A DNA stretch of 64,000 bases from an uncultured Halomonas sp. (GCF_947500835.1 NZ_CANMTQ010000001.1:434001-498000); one strand, 5' to 3'. Counted from the stretch's first letter, positions 1 to 11,202 are shown. Notes: generated from the sequence alone by a model not told the origin. A program made the numbers and translations.

Positions 1-237
1 CGACAGCGGGTCCTGGGTATCGGAGCGGTAGAGCACCTTCTGCTCCGGGAAGGAATGGATGCTGCCCAGATGCTGGGTATCGTCGGCGATGAAGCGCACC
101 GGGGCCTCTTCAATATGCCAGTTCATGCCGGCCTGTTGCTGCCAGACCTCCAGCGGTTGATGACGCGACAGCTGCTGACCCAAGCCGTGCCAGGGGGTAT
201 CGCCGACATAGGCCATCTGTTCGAGTTGGTGTGCCAT
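1..237 (-). CDS. DUF932-family phage/plasmid-like protein, C-terminus beyond left edge
   Basis: The minus-strand frame opens with ATG at 237, behind an AAGGAG ribosome site seven bases upstream, and stays open for 79 codons to the left edge. The start MAHQLEQMAYVGDTPWHGLG matches the usual opening of DUF932 proteins (an N-terminal MAH.. stretch, then a WHGLG motif), a family common on plasmids, phages and integrative elements. Its function is unknown in general. Only about a quarter of a typical 300-400 residue member is visible. It lies beside another mobile-element-type gene, so the left edge is inside accessory DNA. Confidence 0.75.
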   Translation of the reverse strand, partial: MAHQLEQMAYVGDTPWHGLGQQLSRHQPLEVWQQQAGMNWHIEEAPVRFIADDTQHLGSIHSFPEQKVLYRSDTQDPLS

Positions 238-313
238 GGGAAAAGCTCCTTGACGAAAAAATACCGGCAGAACGCCGGCAGTGTTGAGGAAAACGAAATG
301 TCGGGGTCAGCCA

Positions 314-631
314 TCAGTTCAGCACCCGAAAAGCGTGGCCACAGCCGAGGCAGAGCCATGGAGTGCCCTCACCAGAAGGGATCAGGTGGAGAAATATCCG
401 ATTCCCTGCCGTCATTCCGGCCATGCCGCCAGTCGCTGCGGCAATCACCGTCGAGGCCAGCCGGGTGACGGGAAACTGCTTGGGCGGGGGCATCAGCCTT
501 CCGGGAGCGTAGAGTGAGCCATAGGCGCCTTTGAGACCGCCGGCCAATGCCCCGGCTGCGACCCCGAGCTTACGGGCGGTTTCAAGATTGATGACGCGCT
601 GCGAGACACAGCGCAAGCAGGATGGGGACAT
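314..631 (-). CDS. Small glycine/alanine-rich protein with split zinc ribbon
   Basis: A 105-residue protein of unknown function. A CLRC pair near the N-terminus (residues 5-8) and a CLGC..H group near the C-terminus (about 93-99) bracket a glycine/alanine-rich middle that could form one or two hydrophobic helices. This architecture, two half zinc ribbons around a Gly-rich segment, is seen in small proteins carried by integrative elements. It is co-oriented with the DUF932 gene and 76 bases upstream of it, so the two may be cotranscribed. The start at 631 has a GGAG-type site (AGGAGACCTGACATG). Confidence 0.6.
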   Translation of the reverse strand: MSPSCLRCVSQRVINLETARKLGVAAGALAGGLKGAYGSLYAPGRLMPPPKQFPVTRLASTVIAAATGGMAGMTAGNRIFLHLIPSGEGTPWLCLGCGHAFRVLN

Positions 632-1421
632 GTCAGGTCTCCTGTGTTGATGAGACGAGTTCGAGGGGACTCAACTCGCAGGAGTGATATAGGTCTGAAT
701 AAAGTTTTACTGACCCGCACGATACTGTGAAGGCGTCAATATTCAATTTTATTTCACTTAGCAAATGGAATTGTTTTTTTATTATAAATGGCTAATATTA
801 AACCAATACCACCCACCGATACCCATGTTTCGGCCTGTTGAGGCATTCGTGTTAGCTGACGATATTGACGGTATAGTAGTATGTAGAGGTATTATTTAGG
901 AGTTTTATAATAACTAAATAGAATATAAAAGAGTAGGAGTAAGCGTAAGAAGAAGCCCAAGGGAGGAGGCCTCCAAGCCTCCGACCAATGTATCGATAAT
1001 CATACCAAGAAAACTCAAAGAGACAGTAAGCAGACACTTGTAAGGAGGAACTGCATATAACGAAAAGTCTCCTGGCTACAACGCTAGTGATGGCTATTTA
1101 CCATAGAAGAACACGTATCATCTCCACACAAGCACATCGACACGATGTGTCATGATCCAACAGATAGCCCTGTATTCAAATTTTCTATCGGGGAGGTGAT
1201 GCCTAGATCATCTTACTTAGGAAGCTCATAAGTGCCCTTAACTCACCTTGCTCCCTTGTCTTGTTAAACCACGCCTCTCTGATTGCTGTGAGTTGTATCA
1301 GCGGCAGTCATTAGCACACCACGCCATTGTTCCCAATCAGTGACCCCATGTTGCCATACCGCATCACGGCTTATAGAACCGTGGGCGTAAGTGCGGCATG
1401 CGCGTTGCTCCAGGAGTCCAT
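632..1421. other. AT-rich intergenic stretch without a supported gene
   Basis: About 790 bases, visibly richer in A and T than the core (especially 720-950), separate the zinc-ribbon gene from the Gp2-like gene. Short open frames here (for example 852-1037 minus and 1327-1533 plus) have no ribosome site and no recognisable composition. A perfect 7-base inverted repeat with a 3-base loop (CACATCG/CGATGTG) lies at 1133-1149 and could be a protein-binding site or part of a replication origin. Nothing else is supported. Confidence 0.5.
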
Positions 1422-2120
1422 ATGTTCCAGGAATTCCCGAAACGTCATCCTCACAACACCAAACTGCGCCTTTACTATGATCATTACTACAAGCAACTTC
1501 CTGTCCAGCAGCGTCATAGCAAAGGGCCCTTGATCGAGAACTATCTAGAGACGCTCTATCGCGTCATGACCCAAGCACGCGACAGTAATAGGCGCACCTA
1601 TGCGCTTCGACTGGACTTGCGTTTCCCCGATGCTATGCCCGCTGGCCCACTGCATTATAATAATGCCGTGATCAGCGAATTCTTAAAGCGACTAGAGTGG
1701 GAGCACGATTTAATCCAGCTCAAGTACCCCCCCGACATGCGCTATGTGTGGTGCCGCGAACAAGACAGCAGCGACAAACCTCATTACCATGCTCTGCTGT
1801 TGTTCAACGGCAATGCTCTATGCAGTCTAGGAACATTAAATGCCTATGCTGAGGACTGCCTTGAGCCGTATGGGGCTAACAATCTCTACCACCGTATCGT
1901 ACGGTCATGGGAAGGAGCCATTGGTTGGCCTGCTCATAAAATGGAGGGATTAGTGAACGTCGCCAAGGACCCCTTCACAGGTGAACTCCTTACCTATCAA
2001 TTTTATCGTGACGATCAGGCTACGTTCGAGCAGGTTTATTATGGGGGGAGCTATTTGTGCAAAGCGGCCACGAAGCCCATCGGACAAAACTTGCATTGTT
2101 TGGAGGGGAGTCGCCTTTGA
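1422..2120 (+). CDS. Inovirus Gp2-like (YagK/YfjJ C-terminal domain) replication-type protein
   Basis: A 232-residue protein resembling the YagK/YfjJ C-terminal domain family, often annotated inovirus Gp2 and related to rolling-circle replication initiators. Visible support is a YALRLDLRFPD strand, then WCREQDSSDKPHYHALLLFN, where the HYH-type motif with flanking hydrophobics matches the HUH-like metal site, and later RIVRSWEGAIGW and GGSYLCKAATK. The ATG at 1422 was preferred over the upstream in-frame ATG at 1398 because AGGAG sits seven bases before it. The neighbours (DUF3987, AlpA-like HTH, integrase) fit an integrative element able to replicate after excision. A replication role is inferred from the family. 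Confidence 0.75.
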   Translation: MFQEFPKRHPHNTKLRLYYDHYYKQLPVQQRHSKGPLIENYLETLYRVMTQARDSNRRTYALRLDLRFPDAMPAGPLHYNNAVISEFLKRLEWEHDLIQLKYPPDMRYVWCREQDSSDKPHYHALLLFNGNALCSLGTLNAYAEDCLEPYGANNLYHRIVRSWEGAIGWPAHKMEGLVNVAKDPFTGELLTYQFYRDDQATFEQVYYGGSYLCKAATKPIGQNLHCLEGSRL

Positions 2121-2201
2121 GACTACCAGTGTAAAAGTGTGTTGCCTGCTATCAAATTTATAACTGGTAAGATTAATTTCAGCAAACACAAGCCTTGCAT
2201 T

Positions 2202-2235
2202 ATGCTATTTTTGCTATTTATAGCAAAAATAGCAT
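2202..2235. repeat. Perfect 15-bp inverted repeat between Gp2-like and DUF3987 genes
   Basis: Arms at 2202-2216 and 2221-2235 are exact reverse complements (ATGCTATTTTTGCTA) around a 4-base TTTA spacer. The element is 17 bases upstream of the DUF3987 start codon and 81 bases past the Gp2-like stop. No T-run follows it, so a terminator is less likely than an operator, a translation-controlling hairpin in the DUF3987 leader, or a replication-origin hairpin. Confidence 0.7.
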
Positions 2236-2252
2236 TCTTAGAGGCATATTGG

Positions 2253-3839
2253 ATGTCAAATTTGGAAACTGATTTTACTACTATGGCTACCACCTCTTCC
2301 CAAGTCAGGGAAAACGAATGGCCTGCTTACGATGAGCATTCGCGTTTTGAGTCCATGACCCAAGAAGTCGCACAGCATGTCGAAGTGGTGCCTGAAATGG
2401 CACGCACCGCCGCACTATCGGCAATGTCGGTGGCCTGCCAAGGCGTGGTAGATGTCGCCTACCCCAACGGGCATGTCGTGCCCACATCGCTCTATACGCT
2501 CACGATTGCGGAAACTGGCGAACGAAAGACGGCCTTGGAGAGTTTGTTTTTTCAGCCAATCAGAGACTTTCAGGCGGCCAAAAAAATTGAAAGCAAATAT
2601 AAGCTAGAGGTGTATCAAAGGCAGCTGAAAAATTGGCAGAGTGCTGAGAAAATTCTGGCCAAGCAGTGGATAAAGGCCTTCGAGAATGAGAAATCCACCG
2701 AAGAAATCGAGCAACGCCAAACTGAGCTAGATGAAAAAAAGCCTAAGCCTCTACGTGTCTATCAATTACTTTATGAAAATGTGACGCCCATATCACTTGC
2801 CTATAGCCTCCACGAAAACATTCCCATGGGATGTCTGCTGTCTAGTGAAGCAGGAAGTATTCTGGAGGGCAAGGCAATGGAGGGTCTGCCGATGCTCAAC
2901 GCCATATGGAGTGGATCACCGCTTGATGTCACACGTCGCACATCGACTAGCTTTACGCTCGATGAACCACGCTTAACCATGGCGTTGATGGCGCAACCCA
3001 AGGTCATTGAGCGCTTTTTAGAGAAGCGTGGTGAGAAAGCCATGGACAATGGCTTTCTATCACGCCTATTAGTGATCAAGCCTACTTCAATGATTGGAAT
3101 CCGAGAGGGTAAAGGTCGCGCTATAGATACGTATATAATGGATAATTTCCATCATCGTGCAAAAGAGTTGCTCGAAGAATCATTCGACATTCTCGAACAT
3201 GATGCCCGGCAGCGAAGGGTTCTGGAATTTACGCCATCAGCCAAAGATCGCTGGCAACAACTTTATCGGGATATAGAACAAGCGATGGCTGAGCCTGGCC
3301 TTTACTACTATGCACGTGGTCATGGCTCCAAGCTTATGGAGAATATTACGCGCGTTGCCGCGATCATTCACACCTTCGAAGGCTACGAGGGGGCGATTGA
3401 CACTCCCTTACTGGATTTCGCGTGGCGGTTATGCAATAGCTATTCTCGTCACTTCATGCAATATTTGGCGGGTGATCCAGAAATCGTGATCACCACAAAC
3501 CAGCTGATAAGAGAGATTCGCCGCTTAGGTGAAAGCCATACAGATGGCGCGTACCACTTTAAGAAATCCACTCTTCGACAGTTTGGCCGCGGTCCGCACC
3601 TTAGAAAACCAAAGCGCCTGGATGCTGCTATCGAACTACTGCATCAGTTAGGGCATTTACAGAAGATGGGGCAAGGTAATTTTAACTTTTCAGAGACTAT
3701 TATTGGAATATTAGAGCCTACCATTAAAAATGGTATCGACTACCATGTTGATGAAATACCGACGTTTAGCCAACAAGTATTTTTCAACGACGATCGCGGA
3801 AGATACCAGGGATATAAACTGGAATACGCAAACCAATAA
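2253..3839 (+). CDS. DUF3987 (YfjI-type) primase/helicase-like protein
   Basis: A 528-residue protein of the DUF3987 family, usually found in prophages and satellites beside integrases and thought to act in element replication. Family-like stretches are YTLTIAETGERKT near residues 75-87 (in the place of a Walker A loop, although not a canonical GxxGxGKS), LSSEAGSIL and ALMAQPKVIERFL in the middle, and a C-terminal wH-like region. The start at 2253 has AGAGG upstream; an upstream in-frame start at 2139 would run through the inverted repeat and give a non-conserved hydrophobic leader. The DNA is AT-richer than the core. The biochemical role is inferred. Confidence 0.7.
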   Translation: MSNLETDFTTMATTSSQVRENEWPAYDEHSRFESMTQEVAQHVEVVPEMARTAALSAMSVACQGVVDVAYPNGHVVPTSLYTLTIAETGERKTALESLFFQPIRDFQAAKKIESKYKLEVYQRQLKNWQSAEKILAKQWIKAFENEKSTEEIEQRQTELDEKKPKPLRVYQLLYENVTPISLAYSLHENIPMGCLLSSEAGSILEGKAMEGLPMLNAIWSGSPLDVTRRTSTSFTLDEPRLTMALMAQPKVIERFLEKRGEKAMDNGFLSRLLVIKPTSMIGIREGKGRAIDTYIMDNFHHRAKELLEESFDILEHDARQRRVLEFTPSAKDRWQQLYRDIEQAMAEPGLYYYARGHGSKLMENITRVAAIIHTFEGYEGAIDTPLLDFAWRLCNSYSRHFMQYLAGDPEIVITTNQLIREIRRLGESHTDGAYHFKKSTLRQFGRGPHLRKPKRLDAAIELLHQLGHLQKMGQGNFNFSETIIGILEPTIKNGIDYHVDEIPTFSQQVFFNDDRGRYQGYKLEYANQ

Positions 3840-4094
3840 GCGAACAAAAGAGATAAAGAGACGAGCAGCGCGTTGTAAGCATTCTGAGAAACACCAGAGA
3901 TGGAACAACACAATGCGGTCTCACAGTCTTTTTATCGCAAAGGCATCGATTATCCAGGCATCAGCATGAAACGCCGCATGGAACAGAGCTGAACGTTCTA
4001 AGTGGCTTTGAAACCCGCGTTCATAGACGCGCTTCGCCAGATGGATTAAACTGAGGGATCCCTGATCAGTATGAAGCACACCGCTCCTTCGACC

Positions 4095-4877
4095 TTATTC
4101 TCCATCTCCTGGGCTCAAACTTAAAACAATTTTCCGTGTCTTGACCGGCTCCTCAATTGGCTTTTTCGCAGTCTCATTATAGGCCTTCCTGAGCCGAGGC
4201 TCTTTCCAAATCATCAGTTGAACTTTCTCAGAAAGCTCGTCTTCATCACTCGTGATGGGAAGGGCATATGATGCAGCCATTGTCCCCAAATCTTCTGCAA
4301 TTATCTGCGCAGCGATAATATGGCTACGCCAGCCGCCGCCTGGACGAAGCCTTTCAAGCGATGACTCTATCAGACAACGAAGCAACAACTCTCTCTCTTC
4401 TTTTTTTTCGGCCTTGATCTGATTCGCGTTTTGAGATCTTGTTTCATAGCTTTTATCGCGAACCCCTGACAGCAAACGCCATGCTGTCGCATGCTGTTGA
4501 GCGCATGCATATGCAGCAAGCATGTCTTCACCAACTTTTATCAGCATACCGAGCTGAGAGCTTTCGGAATAGTACTCTTTTATCTTTTGCATATGATACT
4601 CGAAGAGAACACGAACAAATACTGCTTGACGTAGCGCAATATCGAAGTGATTGGCAATTCTTTCATCGATTTTACTCCCCTTACTTACTGGCTTTATGAT
4701 CACCGACCAATCTTCTTTAGGGTTGACTTCCCCGCTAGCGAGTTCTTGTATAGCGCTGATAATTTGCTCCTCAATATCCAATGCATCGACCATATCTTTC
4801 GGCTGTTCATGCAATAGGGAGTCGGCGAGATCACCCGCTTTATCAAAGACCATCTGCCAAGAATCTATAGTCTTCAC
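4095..4877 (-). CDS. Orphan accessory protein, 260 residues
   Basis: An unrecognised soluble protein, helical and charged, on the strand opposite to the rest of the element. It starts with GTG at 4877 behind a strong GGAGGAG site. There is no signal peptide, membrane segment or known motif. A stretch of alternating K/E (about residues 150-160) may form a coiled coil. It sits between the replication-type genes and the HTH-integrase pair, where such elements often carry cargo genes, so a defence or regulatory role is possible but not shown. Codon use is AT-richer than the core. Confidence 0.55.
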   Translation of the reverse strand: MKTIDSWQMVFDKAGDLADSLLHEQPKDMVDALDIEEQIISAIQELASGEVNPKEDWSVIIKPVSKGSKIDERIANHFDIALRQAVFVRVLFEYHMQKIKEYYSESSQLGMLIKVGEDMLAAYACAQQHATAWRLLSGVRDKSYETRSQNANQIKAEKKEERELLLRCLIESSLERLRPGGGWRSHIIAAQIIAEDLGTMAASYALPITSDEDELSEKVQLMIWKEPRLRKAYNETAKKPIEEPVKTRKIVLSLSPGDGE

Positions 4878-5085
4878 GTCACCCTCTCCTCCTATTTCAA
4901 TTCAGTTTGTATAACACCAGCTTCAGGCTAAGGCCACTCTGACATACCGTCCGTCTCTAAACATAATTATCAACCCGCGTCAATAGCGAACCCTAAAATC
5001 CCGAGGAGATTAAGCAGCGTCGGTACACGACTGACAGTGGGTTGCAAATATTGGGGCATCAAGCCAGCCAATGAGAGGAACAACC

Positions 5086-5424
5086 ATGGCCAGAGCACTA
5101 CTACGACCCGAGCAGGTCGCTGAATGGCTGGGTATGAGCCTCAGCTGGGTTTATGGCAACAAGCACCTTATTGGCTACCTGCAATTTGGTGCCGCAATTC
5201 GCTTTGAGCAATGTGCAGTGGAGAGGTACGCTGAGAGCTGCAAGCGCGGCCCTCAACCTGAGGAACGCGATACATGGGAATCACAGTCAGATATAGGGAA
5301 AAGAGAAACCGTTGGGTGGTCACGGAAACGTACAACAGTCAACGACATCAGTGCACGTTTACGGGTGATCGAGAGGGAGAAAGGCAAGCACGAGAATACG
5401 CCGCACAGCGCCAGGCAGAAATGA
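5086..5424 (+). CDS. AlpA/excisionase-like helix-turn-helix protein
   Basis: A short protein of 112 residues. Its first 45 residues fit a MerR/AlpA-type DNA-binding fold: LLRPEQVAEWLGMSLSWVY, then a turn, then GAAIRFEQCAVERYAE, the pattern of phage excisionases and element regulators. The ATG at 5086 was chosen over 5071 because AGAGGAA precedes it. Its 3' end overlaps the integrase gene in another frame by about 150 bases, so the low-complexity C-terminal half may be dispensable. It is likely the recombination directionality factor for the adjacent integrase. Confidence 0.65.
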   Translation: MARALLRPEQVAEWLGMSLSWVYGNKHLIGYLQFGAAIRFEQCAVERYAESCKRGPQPEERDTWESQSDIGKRETVGWSRKRTTVNDISARLRVIEREKGKHENTPHSARQK

Positions 5425-6290
5425 ACGAGGCGATATTCCAGGGCGAGGTCATGGGACGCCAGCCCAAGCGAACGTTCCTCGAGGGGCTGGAGCGTTGGAT
5501 TGATGAGTATGATGTGGCTAGCCAGATCAAGGCCATCCGCCCCGTTGCTGCATATATAGGCCAGCGGGTCATTCTCGGCCAGCCTACCTTGGACAAGGCT
5601 CGGGAAATGGCTCGAGACCTTCGGAAGCGTGGCAGATCGCAGAGCACGATCAACAACCACCTGCAAGTGGTCAAGCGGGTACTCAACCTGGCATATCAGG
5701 AATGGGGCTGGCTGGACCGGCCTCTCGGCGATAAGCTCAGAAAGAAATCGCCGAAGAACGAGCGCCACGTGTACCTGACCACGGTGCAACTGGGCGAGCT
5801 ACTCCAGGCGATTCCTGACCAGCATGCCATCGAAAAGAAGATTATTGCGTTGGCAGCGCTGACCGGGCTACGTCAAGGTGAACTGCTCTCGCTTGAGCTG
5901 ACGAATGTCCACGGAGGTCGCATCTTGCTGCGACCGGACCAGACAAAGTCGGGAAAAGTCAGAGTAGTGCCGGTACCGAAGGATGCTAGGCCTTGGCTCG
6001 AAGAACTGCCGTTCGATACAACGTATGCCAAGTTGCGACGTGTCTGGGAGAATGCAAGACGCGATATAGGCAGACCCGACCTGCGCTTTCATGATCTGCG
6101 ACACAGCTATGCGAGCCTGCTCGCTCAGGCGGGGGAAAGTATGACGACAGTGAGGGACCTGCTGGGCCATTCGAGCCTGATCGTGACGAGCCGCTACGCA
6201 CACATGTTCGAGGCTGGCTTGGACGACATAGGGGCGCGATTGCCAAGCCTGAATGCAGTCTTCTGCGACCAAACTGCGACTAAGCACTAA
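5274..6290 (+). CDS. Tyrosine recombinase (integrase)
   Basis: A 338-residue site-specific recombinase. An N-terminal arm-binding and SAM-like region (about 60-150) precedes the catalytic domain with GLRQGELLSLEL (first Arg), a TKSGK-type beta-hairpin Lys, HDLRHSYASLLAQAG (the HxLR box), GHSS and the RYAHMF Tyr nucleophile, so the active-site set looks complete. The gene points at, and ends 52 bases before, the 3' end of tRNA-Leu(CAA), the usual arrangement for an element integrated in a tRNA 3' end. GAGGAA precedes the start. Confidence 0.93.
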   Translation: MGITVRYREKRNRWVVTETYNSQRHQCTFTGDREGERQAREYAAQRQAEMNEAIFQGEVMGRQPKRTFLEGLERWIDEYDVASQIKAIRPVAAYIGQRVILGQPTLDKAREMARDLRKRGRSQSTINNHLQVVKRVLNLAYQEWGWLDRPLGDKLRKKSPKNERHVYLTTVQLGELLQAIPDQHAIEKKIIALAALTGLRQGELLSLELTNVHGGRILLRPDQTKSGKVRVVPVPKDARPWLEELPFDTTYAKLRRVWENARRDIGRPDLRFHDLRHSYASLLAQAGESMTTVRDLLGHSSLIVTSRYAHMFEAGLDDIGARLPSLNAVFCDQTATKH

Positions 6291-6342
6291 ACGAGGCAAA
6301 AACGAGAGGGGGAAACAAGAAGCTAAACAGTTGATTTTCAAA

Positions 6343-6390
6343 TGGTGCCGGTGGTCGGACTCGAACCGACACACTGTTTCCAGCGGCGGA
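6343..6390 (-). other. Probable attachment site in tRNA-Leu 3' end
   Basis: The integrase lies on the 3' side of an intact tRNA-Leu, so the crossover most likely lies in the T-arm/3' half of this gene. The matching direct repeat at the far end is not seen within 1-6300 and must lie beyond the left edge. The exact core cannot be set from one end only. Confidence 0.4.
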
Positions 6391-6429
6391 TTTTGAATCC
6401 GCTGCGTCTACCAATTCCGCCACACCGGC
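6343..6429 (-). tRNA. tRNA-Leu (anticodon CAA)
   Basis: An 87-nt cloverleaf on the minus strand. The 7-bp acceptor stem GCCGGTG/CACCGGC is followed by discriminator A and an encoded CCA. The anticodon stem GCGGA/TCCGC holds the loop TTCAAAA, giving CAA (decodes UUG). A long variable arm (class II, as expected for Leu) and a GGTTCGAGTCC T-arm are present. Its 3' end faces the integrase and is the probable insertion site of the left-hand element. Confidence 0.95.
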
Positions 6430-6624
6430 AACGGGAACGCATTATACGGCCCTTCGACGCCGCGTCAATGCCGACCTGAATTTGCAGCCTGACTCCATGG
6501 ACTGAACTTGCCGCACTGACTTGACCGCCACACTCGGCTATCATGTGCGCCCTGCCAGGCGGCCTTATCATCACGGCCGTCGGGCGTTCATTACTATTCA
6601 CTCCTTTCTGGCAGTCTCGTTTGC

Positions 6625-8821
<2,197 letters not shown>

Positions 8822-8939
8822 GCGTTAGATGGCACTCGCACAAGACCTCTATAAGCGCTGGAACGACCCAGTTTCGGCTGGATGCCCCACATTCAGCCTG
8901 GCTTTTGCCACTTTTCAACTGACCGAGGAACGCTAACCC

Positions 8940-9269
8940 ATGCTGGACTTCTTCATCTCACAGGCTCATGCCGAGGGCGGCGCGACAGCAGGCGGCGGTA
9001 TTGCCCAGATCGTGATGCTGGTCGGCTTCGTGCTGATCTTCTACTTCCTGCTGTGGCGGCCGCAATCCAAGCGTGCAAAGCAGCACAAGCAGCTCATCAG
9101 CAATCTATCCAAGGGTGATGAGATCGTGATCGGCGGTGGACTTATTGGCCGCATCACGCGAGTTACCGATGATTTCCTCGCCATGGAAATCGCCGAAGGC
9201 ACCGAAGTCAGCGTGCAGAAGAACGCCGTTGCGGCCGTGCTGCCCAAAGGCACCCTGAAATCCATCTGA
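8940..9269 (+). CDS. yajC: Preprotein translocase subunit YajC
   Basis: YajC is a small inner-membrane partner of SecDF and YidC in the Sec holotranslocon. The 109-residue protein has one membrane segment (about 17-40, IVMLVGFVLIFYFLLWRPQ), then a basic stretch and a cytoplasmic beta-rich tail with the GDEIVIGGGLIGRI motif. A GAGGAA site precedes the ATG. It is followed by a hairpin and then secD. Confidence 0.96.
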   Translation: MLDFFISQAHAEGGATAGGGIAQIVMLVGFVLIFYFLLWRPQSKRAKQHKQLISNLSKGDEIVIGGGLIGRITRVTDDFLAMEIAEGTEVSVQKNAVAAVLPKGTLKSI

Positions 9270-9280
9270 CTTCATCCTTT

Positions 9281-9305
9281 CGCTGCCGATACTCCATCGG
9301 CAGCG
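9281..9305 (+). terminator. Hairpin between yajC and secD
   Basis: A perfect 10-bp stem (CGCTGCCGAT/ATCGGCAGCG) with a 5-base loop begins 12 bases after the yajC stop. Only a short T/C tract (TCTTC) follows, so partial termination or mRNA end protection is more likely than full termination, which would separate queA-tgt-yajC dosage from secDF. Confidence 0.45.
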
Positions 9306-9339
9306 TCTTCATTGCGTCAGCAACAAGGACCGGGCTTCC

Positions 9340-11190
9340 ATGCTCAATCGCTATCCTCTATGGAAGTATCTGCTGATACTTGTCGTGCTCATCGTGGGTC
9401 TGATTTATGCCTTGCCCAACCTCTATCCCGAGGACCCAGCGGTTCAGATCAGCAGCTCCCGCGCCAATATTTCTCTCGACGAACGTCAACTCGAGCGCGT
9501 AAGCAGTGCCCTCGATGACGCCGGCATCACCGTCAAGCGCATCGACGATGAAGCCAACGGCGCACTTATCCGCCTGGCGGACGCGGAAGATCAGCTCAAG
9601 GCGCGCAATATCGTCAACGAAACACTCGGTGATGACTTCACCGTGGCACTCAACCTGGCGGAATCGACCCCTGGTTGGCTCGAGAGCCTTGGCGCCGCTC
9701 CCATGAACCTGGGACTCGATCTGCGTGGCGGCGTGCACTTCGCGCTCGAGGTGGACATGGAAGCCGCGCTCACTCAGCGCCTGGAGGTCAATGCCAGCGC
9801 CATCCGCGAAAGCCTGCGAAGCGAGCGCATTCGCTATCGGGATACCACGATAGAGGGACGCACTCTGCAGTTGACCTTTGCCAATGAGGATGATCGTAGC
9901 AAGGCACGTCGTATCATCAGCCGTGAGTTCCCCGACTTCCAGTACGAGGATCGTGAGGCAGGCCGTGGTGCGATGCTGGCCATGACCCTGACGGAGCAAC
10001 AAGTTGCCGAGATCCAGGACTACGCCATCAACCAGAACCTCACCACGCTGCGCAATCGCGTCAACGAACTGGGGGTGGCGGAACCTCTGGTGCAGCGTCA
10101 AGGCCCTAGCCGCATTGTCGTCGAATTGCCCGGCGTGCAGGATACCGCCGCCGCCAAGCGTGTGGTTGGCGCTACCGCCAATCTGGAATTCCGTCTTCAG
10201 GCGCGCCCGGATACGCCGGAGAACGAGACAGAGACCATTGCCTTTCGCAACGACGAGAATCGTAGTGCGGAACTGATGCGCGACGTCATCATCACCGGCG
10301 ACAGCGTCTCCAGCGCCAGCCGCAGCTTCGACGAAAACGGCCGCCCCCAGGTCAACATCAATCTGGATGGCACTGGTGGCACCCTGATGAACCGCAACAC
10401 CCGCTCCAATATCGGCCGGGCCATGGCGGTCATCTATATCGACAACCAGACCCGCACCCGCATGGTGATGAAGGACGGCGAACAGGTCGAGGAGCGCGTG
10501 CCCTATACTGAGCGCGGCATCATCAGCCTGGCCACCATCCAGAGCGCATTGGGCAACAGCTTCCGTATCACCGGGCTAGATTCCCCTACTGAAGCAGAGG
10601 AGCTGGCATTGCTGCTGCGCTCCGGCTCTCTCGCCGCGCCGATCTACTTCGTTGCGGAACGTACCATCGGCCCAAGTCTTGGCAAGGCCAATATCGAGCA
10701 GGGTGTTCTGTCCGTCCAGATCGGTCTGCTACTGGTGGTGCTGTTCATGCTGATCCGCTACAAGGCCTTTGGCGTGGTTGCCAACATTGCCCTGACCATC
10801 AACCTGGTGCTGCTGATGGCGGCCCTGTCGATGCTGGGCGCTACCCTGACCCTGCCGGGCATTGCCGGTATCGTGCTGACCCTGGGGATGGCAGTGGACG
10901 CCAACGTCTTGATCTTCGAGCGTATACGCGAGGAACTACGGGCGAAGATGCCGATTCAACAAGCGATCCATGCAGGCTATGAGCGCGCCTTCACCTCGAT
11001 CATCGATGGCAACCTGACAACCCTACTGGTGGCGGTGATTCTGTTCTCGATCGGCACCGGGCCGGTGAAGGGCTTCGCGGTTACCCTCTCCCTGGGCATT
11101 CTGACGTCGATGTTTACCGGCATTCTGGTTTCACGGGCGATCGTCAACCTGACCCTTGGCGGCAAAGCCGTCAAGAAACTCTGGATCTAA
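9340..11190 (+). CDS. secD: Protein translocase subunit SecD
   Basis: SecD, with SecF, uses the proton gradient to pull secreted proteins out of SecYEG on the periplasmic side. The 616-residue protein has an N-terminal membrane anchor (about 8-26), a large periplasmic region with the family motif LGLDLRGGVHF, and a C-terminal block of about five membrane helices carrying GMAVDANVLIFERIREE, the RND-type helix-4 signature. Length and order match E. coli SecD. secF starts 12 bases after its stop. Confidence 0.98.
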   Translation: MLNRYPLWKYLLILVVLIVGLIYALPNLYPEDPAVQISSSRANISLDERQLERVSSALDDAGITVKRIDDEANGALIRLADAEDQLKARNIVNETLGDDFTVALNLAESTPGWLESLGAAPMNLGLDLRGGVHFALEVDMEAALTQRLEVNASAIRESLRSERIRYRDTTIEGRTLQLTFANEDDRSKARRIISREFPDFQYEDREAGRGAMLAMTLTEQQVAEIQDYAINQNLTTLRNRVNELGVAEPLVQRQGPSRIVVELPGVQDTAAAKRVVGATANLEFRLQARPDTPENETETIAFRNDENRSAELMRDVIITGDSVSSASRSFDENGRPQVNINLDGTGGTLMNRNTRSNIGRAMAVIYIDNQTRTRMVMKDGEQVEERVPYTERGIISLATIQSALGNSFRITGLDSPTEAEELALLLRSGSLAAPIYFVAERTIGPSLGKANIEQGVLSVQIGLLLVVLFMLIRYKAFGVVANIALTINLVLLMAALSMLGATLTLPGIAGIVLTLGMAVDANVLIFERIREELRAKMPIQQAIHAGYERAFTSIIDGNLTTLLVAVILFSIGTGPVKGFAVTLSLGILTSMFTGILVSRAIVNLTLGGKAVKKLWI

Positions 11191-11202
11191 GGGGCCAACG
11201 CG

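Noticed and set aside
852-1037. 61-codon minus-strand frame in the AT-rich gap
   Set aside because: Aromatic-rich, no ribosome site and no recognisable pattern; typical of translated AT-rich noncoding DNA.
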